Source: an uncultured Actinomycetes bacterium
GTDB lineage: Bacteria; Actinomycetota; Acidimicrobiia; Acidimicrobiales; RAAP-2
Assembly (NCBI GenBank): GCA_903854175.1
Contig: CAINVQ010000147.1
Location: 1 to 6,596, forward strand
DNA: 6,596 bases
Direction of reading: 5' to 3'
Shown here one piece after another: positions 6,474 to 6,596 of the stretch; position 1 is the first letter of the stretch; the number at the start of each line of letters is the position of its first letter. The translations under genes and the position numbers were made by a program. A model generated the notes under the pieces. It ran no database searches, was not told the origin of the DNA, and saw only the letters and a list, made by a program, of their open reading frames with translations.

Positions 6474-6596
6474 TTACTTCTCTGACTTAACCTTCTTTGC
6501 ACCAAGTACGAAGTACAGGGCAAATGACAATGCAAAACCAACGAGGAACGTGATGTCTCCGAGGTTTCCATTGTGCTTAGGGAAGTAGCCAACGTA
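6474..6596 (-). CDS. C-terminal end of a membrane protein, possibly an NCS1-like nucleobase permease (runs off the right edge)
   Basis: The last 40 codons and a TAA stop are present. The peptide has one hydrophobic helix, 'DITFLVGFALSFALYFVLG', then a short basic tail 'AKKVKSEK', preceded by 'YVGYFPKHNGNLG'. This looks like the final transmembrane helix and cytoplasmic tail of a polytopic transporter. The loop-helix layout resembles the end of NCS1 (purine/cytosine permease) proteins, but 40 residues are too few to be sure, and another transporter family would fit. The strong terminator 11 bases after the stop and the normal codon use support a real gene end. Confidence 0.6.
   Translation of the reverse strand, partial: YVGYFPKHNGNLGDITFLVGFALSFALYFVLGAKKVKSEK

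Noticed and set aside
6386..6592. 68-codon minus-strand frame through the right-hand terminator
   Set aside because: It would translate through a perfect terminator hairpin. The competing frame ending at 6474 gives a sensible transmembrane C-terminus just before the terminator.

Overview
All genes in this 6.6 kb window lie on the minus strand. It looks like an ordinary chromosomal stretch of a mid-GC (by eye a little under 50%) bacterium. Family features suggest an actinobacterium: the GatB form with 'GGSGRLAGADRSLVDYNR', GTG/TTG starts, and an Est30-like esterase opening 'HPGCESFSAQG'. A planktonic acidimicrobial lineage is my best guess, but it is inference and not shown by the sequence.

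In transcription order (right to left): (1) the last 40 codons of a membrane protein, probably a transporter, at 6474-6596, followed by a strong hairpin terminator at 6427-6462 with T-tracts on both strands. (2) A promoter-like element and a ribosome binding site, then a five-gene cluster: an MFS/DHA2-type exporter (4762-6369), a 26-nt gap, an Est30-like serine carboxylesterase (3986-4735), then gatC (3687-3989), gatA (2269-3690) and gatB (845-2272). The esterase-gatC, gatC-gatA and gatA-gatB junctions all overlap by exactly four bases (GTGA, GTGA, ATGA), which points to translational coupling. (3) A 121-nt AT-rich gap (724-844) with two near-identical 14-bp palindromes 22 bp apart. (4) The N-terminal 241 codons of a pyruvate dehydrogenase-type E1 alpha subunit (1-723), which starts at TTG, carries a Lys/Ala/Pro-rich tail and runs off the left edge.

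GatCAB converts Glu-tRNA(Gln), and in many bacteria Asp-tRNA(Asn), to the amidated form, so the central block is housekeeping. The exporter and esterase upstream have no evident link to tRNA amidation, but the layout implies shared transcription. The E1 alpha gene is a separate unit with its own probable control region. I see no insertion sequences, CRISPR arrays, tRNA or rRNA genes or phage genes, and no clear new defence or mobile system. The items most worth a second look are the tandem palindromes upstream of E1 alpha, its basic tail, and the coupling of an esterase to gatCAB.
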